Source of the DNA: Planctomycetota bacterium
GTDB taxonomy: Bacteria; Planctomycetota; Phycisphaerae; Phycisphaerales; UBA1924
NCBI GenBank assembly: GCA_023412695.1
Contig: JAEYNG010000099.1
Span: forward strand, 1 to 5,943
Length of the DNA: 5,943 nt
Direction of reading: 5' to 3'
The position numbers were made by a program, and so were the translations under genes. Below the pieces are notes generated by a model that saw nothing but the letters and a program-made list of their open reading frames with translations, did no database searches and had not been told where the DNA came from. Shown here piece after piece: positions 4,876 to 5,943 of the stretch. How positions within the stretch are numbered: the stretch's first letter is position 1; each line of letters begins with the position of its first letter.

Positions 4876-5943
4876 ATGACCACCCGCACCGAAAAAGACA
4901 CCATGGGCCCCATGGAGGTCCCCGCCTCCGCCCTCTACGGCGCATCCACCCAGCGCGCCGTGCTCAACTTCCCCATGTCCGGCCGCCCCGTCCCCGCCGA
5001 GGTCATCAAGGCCTACGGCCTCCTCAAGGCCGCGTGCGCCACCGTCAACAACAAGCTCGGCCGGCTCGACGACAAACGCACCGCCGCCATCATCGAGGCC
5101 TGCCGCGAGATCCAGGACGGCCTGCCCGCCTTCGGCGGCCTCGCGGCTCACTTCCCCGTCGACATCTTCCAGACCGGCTCCGGCACCTCCACCAACATGA
5201 ACGCCAACGAGGTCATCGCCAACCTCGTCTGCGTCCGCGCCCACCAGCCCATCGGCCGCTCCAAGGACCCCGAGTGGATCAAGCAGGGCGGTGTTCATCC
5301 CAACGCCCACGTCAATATGGGGCAATCTTCCAACGACACGTTCCCCACCGCGATGCACCTCGCCGCGGCGATCAGCATCCACAACGACCTCCTCCCCGCC
5401 GTCAAGAAGATCGCAGAGTCGCTCGAGCGCAAGGCCGAGCAGTGGGACAAGGTCGTCAAGATCGGCCGCACCCACCTCGCCGACGCCACGCCCATCCGCC
5501 TCGGCCAGGAGTTCTCCGGCTACGCCTCGCAGATGCGCCACGCCGAGGAGCGCCTCCACCGCGCCCTCCACACGCTCTCCGAGCTCGCCCTCGGCGGCAC
5601 CGCCGTCGGCACGGGCATCAACGCGCACGAGCAGTTCGGCGCGATGGTCGCGGCGGAGCTCACGCAGCGCACCGGCATCCACTTCCGCGAGGCCGTCAAC
5701 CACTTCGAGGCCCAGCACGCCAAGGACGCTTTCGTCGAGGCCTCCGCCCACCTGCGCACCATCGCCGTCAGCCTCACCAAGATCGCCAACGACATCCGCT
5801 GGCTCGGCTCCGGCCCGCGCTGCGGCATCGGCGAACTCATCCTCCCCGCCGTCCAGCCCGGCTCGTCGATTATGCCCGGCAAGGTCAACCCCGTCATCTG
5901 CGAGGCGGTCATCATGGCCGCGTGCCAGGTCATCGGCAACGCC
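4876..5943 (+). CDS. fumC: Class II fumarate hydratase, N-terminal 356 residues (3' end outside window)
   Basis: This enzyme interconverts fumarate and L-malate in the TCA cycle as a cytosolic, iron-free homotetramer. The frame is open to the window end; the family is about 460-470 residues, so roughly 110 are missing. The N-terminus (RTEKDTMGPMEVPASALYGA) matches the family from its beginning, supporting the ATG at 4876. Active-site segments are all present: GSGTSTNMNANE (101-112), SSND (151-154), catalytic His200 in GRTHLADATP, and the superfamily signature GSSIMPGKVNP (329-339) with the loop serine at 330 and Lys336. From SSND onward the numbering is offset by 12 from E. coli FumC (His188, Ser318). 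The pattern fits fumarase better than aspartase or argininosuccinate lyase. No Shine-Dalgarno sequence is seen at a normal distance, and no promoter stands out between it and the GxxExxY gene. Confidence 0.95.
   Translation, partial: MTTRTEKDTMGPMEVPASALYGASTQRAVLNFPMSGRPVPAEVIKAYGLLKAACATVNNKLGRLDDKRTAAIIEACREIQDGLPAFGGLAAHFPVDIFQTGSGTSTNMNANEVIANLVCVRAHQPIGRSKDPEWIKQGGVHPNAHVNMGQSSNDTFPTAMHLAAAISIHNDLLPAVKKIAESLERKAEQWDKVVKIGRTHLADATPIRLGQEFSGYASQMRHAEERLHRALHTLSELALGGTAVGTGINAHEQFGAMVAAELTQRTGIHFREAVNHFEAQHAKDAFVEASAHLRTIAVSLTKIANDIRWLGSGPRCGIGELILPAVQPGSSIMPGKVNPVICEAVIMAACQVIGNA

Noticed and set aside
4816..5751. Minus-strand 311-codon open frame opposite fumC
   Set aside because: It consists of Gly/Val/Asp/Glu-rich low-complexity protein opposite a clear fumarase with all active-site motifs.

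Overview
The window is a GC-rich stretch of bacterial chromosome in which every convincing gene lies on the plus strand. The gene set is a TgpA-like membrane transglutaminase, a PilZ-domain c-di-GMP receptor, ribonuclease Y, a GxxExxY protein and class II fumarase. Together with the strong codon bias, this suggests a high-GC environmental bacterium. A planctomycete (Phycisphaerae-like) is my best guess, but it is an inference from gene style and no marker gene is present to prove it.

Layout. Positions 2-1054 hold the C-terminal part of a transglutaminase-like membrane protein that runs in from the left edge. Positions 1215-2078 hold a complete PilZ/YcgR-like protein with a GTG start and a good ribosome binding site. 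Positions 2079-2560 are a 482-base non-coding stretch. It has a promoter-like pair overlapping the PilZ stop codon, several inverted repeats, and a perfect 10-bp hairpin ending one base before the Shine-Dalgarno sequence of the next gene. Positions 2561-4156 encode a full-length RNase Y (rny). Positions 4162-4855 look like an inserted cassette: a GxxExxY gene (4381-4770) with three copies (R1, R2, R3) of a repeat built on an 8-base period (CTCTGCGN or its complement). The two outer copies are inverted relative to each other. From 4876 to the right edge runs the first 356 codons of class II fumarase (fumC), cut by the window end.

How the genes relate. The residents have unrelated housekeeping or signalling roles: periplasmic or membrane proteolysis/transglutaminase chemistry, c-di-GMP sensing, mRNA turnover, and the TCA cycle. 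Only their direction is shared, and the gaps are long enough that this need not be one operon.

The two items most worth following are the GxxExxY cassette with its repeats, which fills almost the whole rny-fumC gap, and the long structured leader of rny, which could be an autoregulatory RNA or an independent small RNA. Neither is proven by sequence alone.
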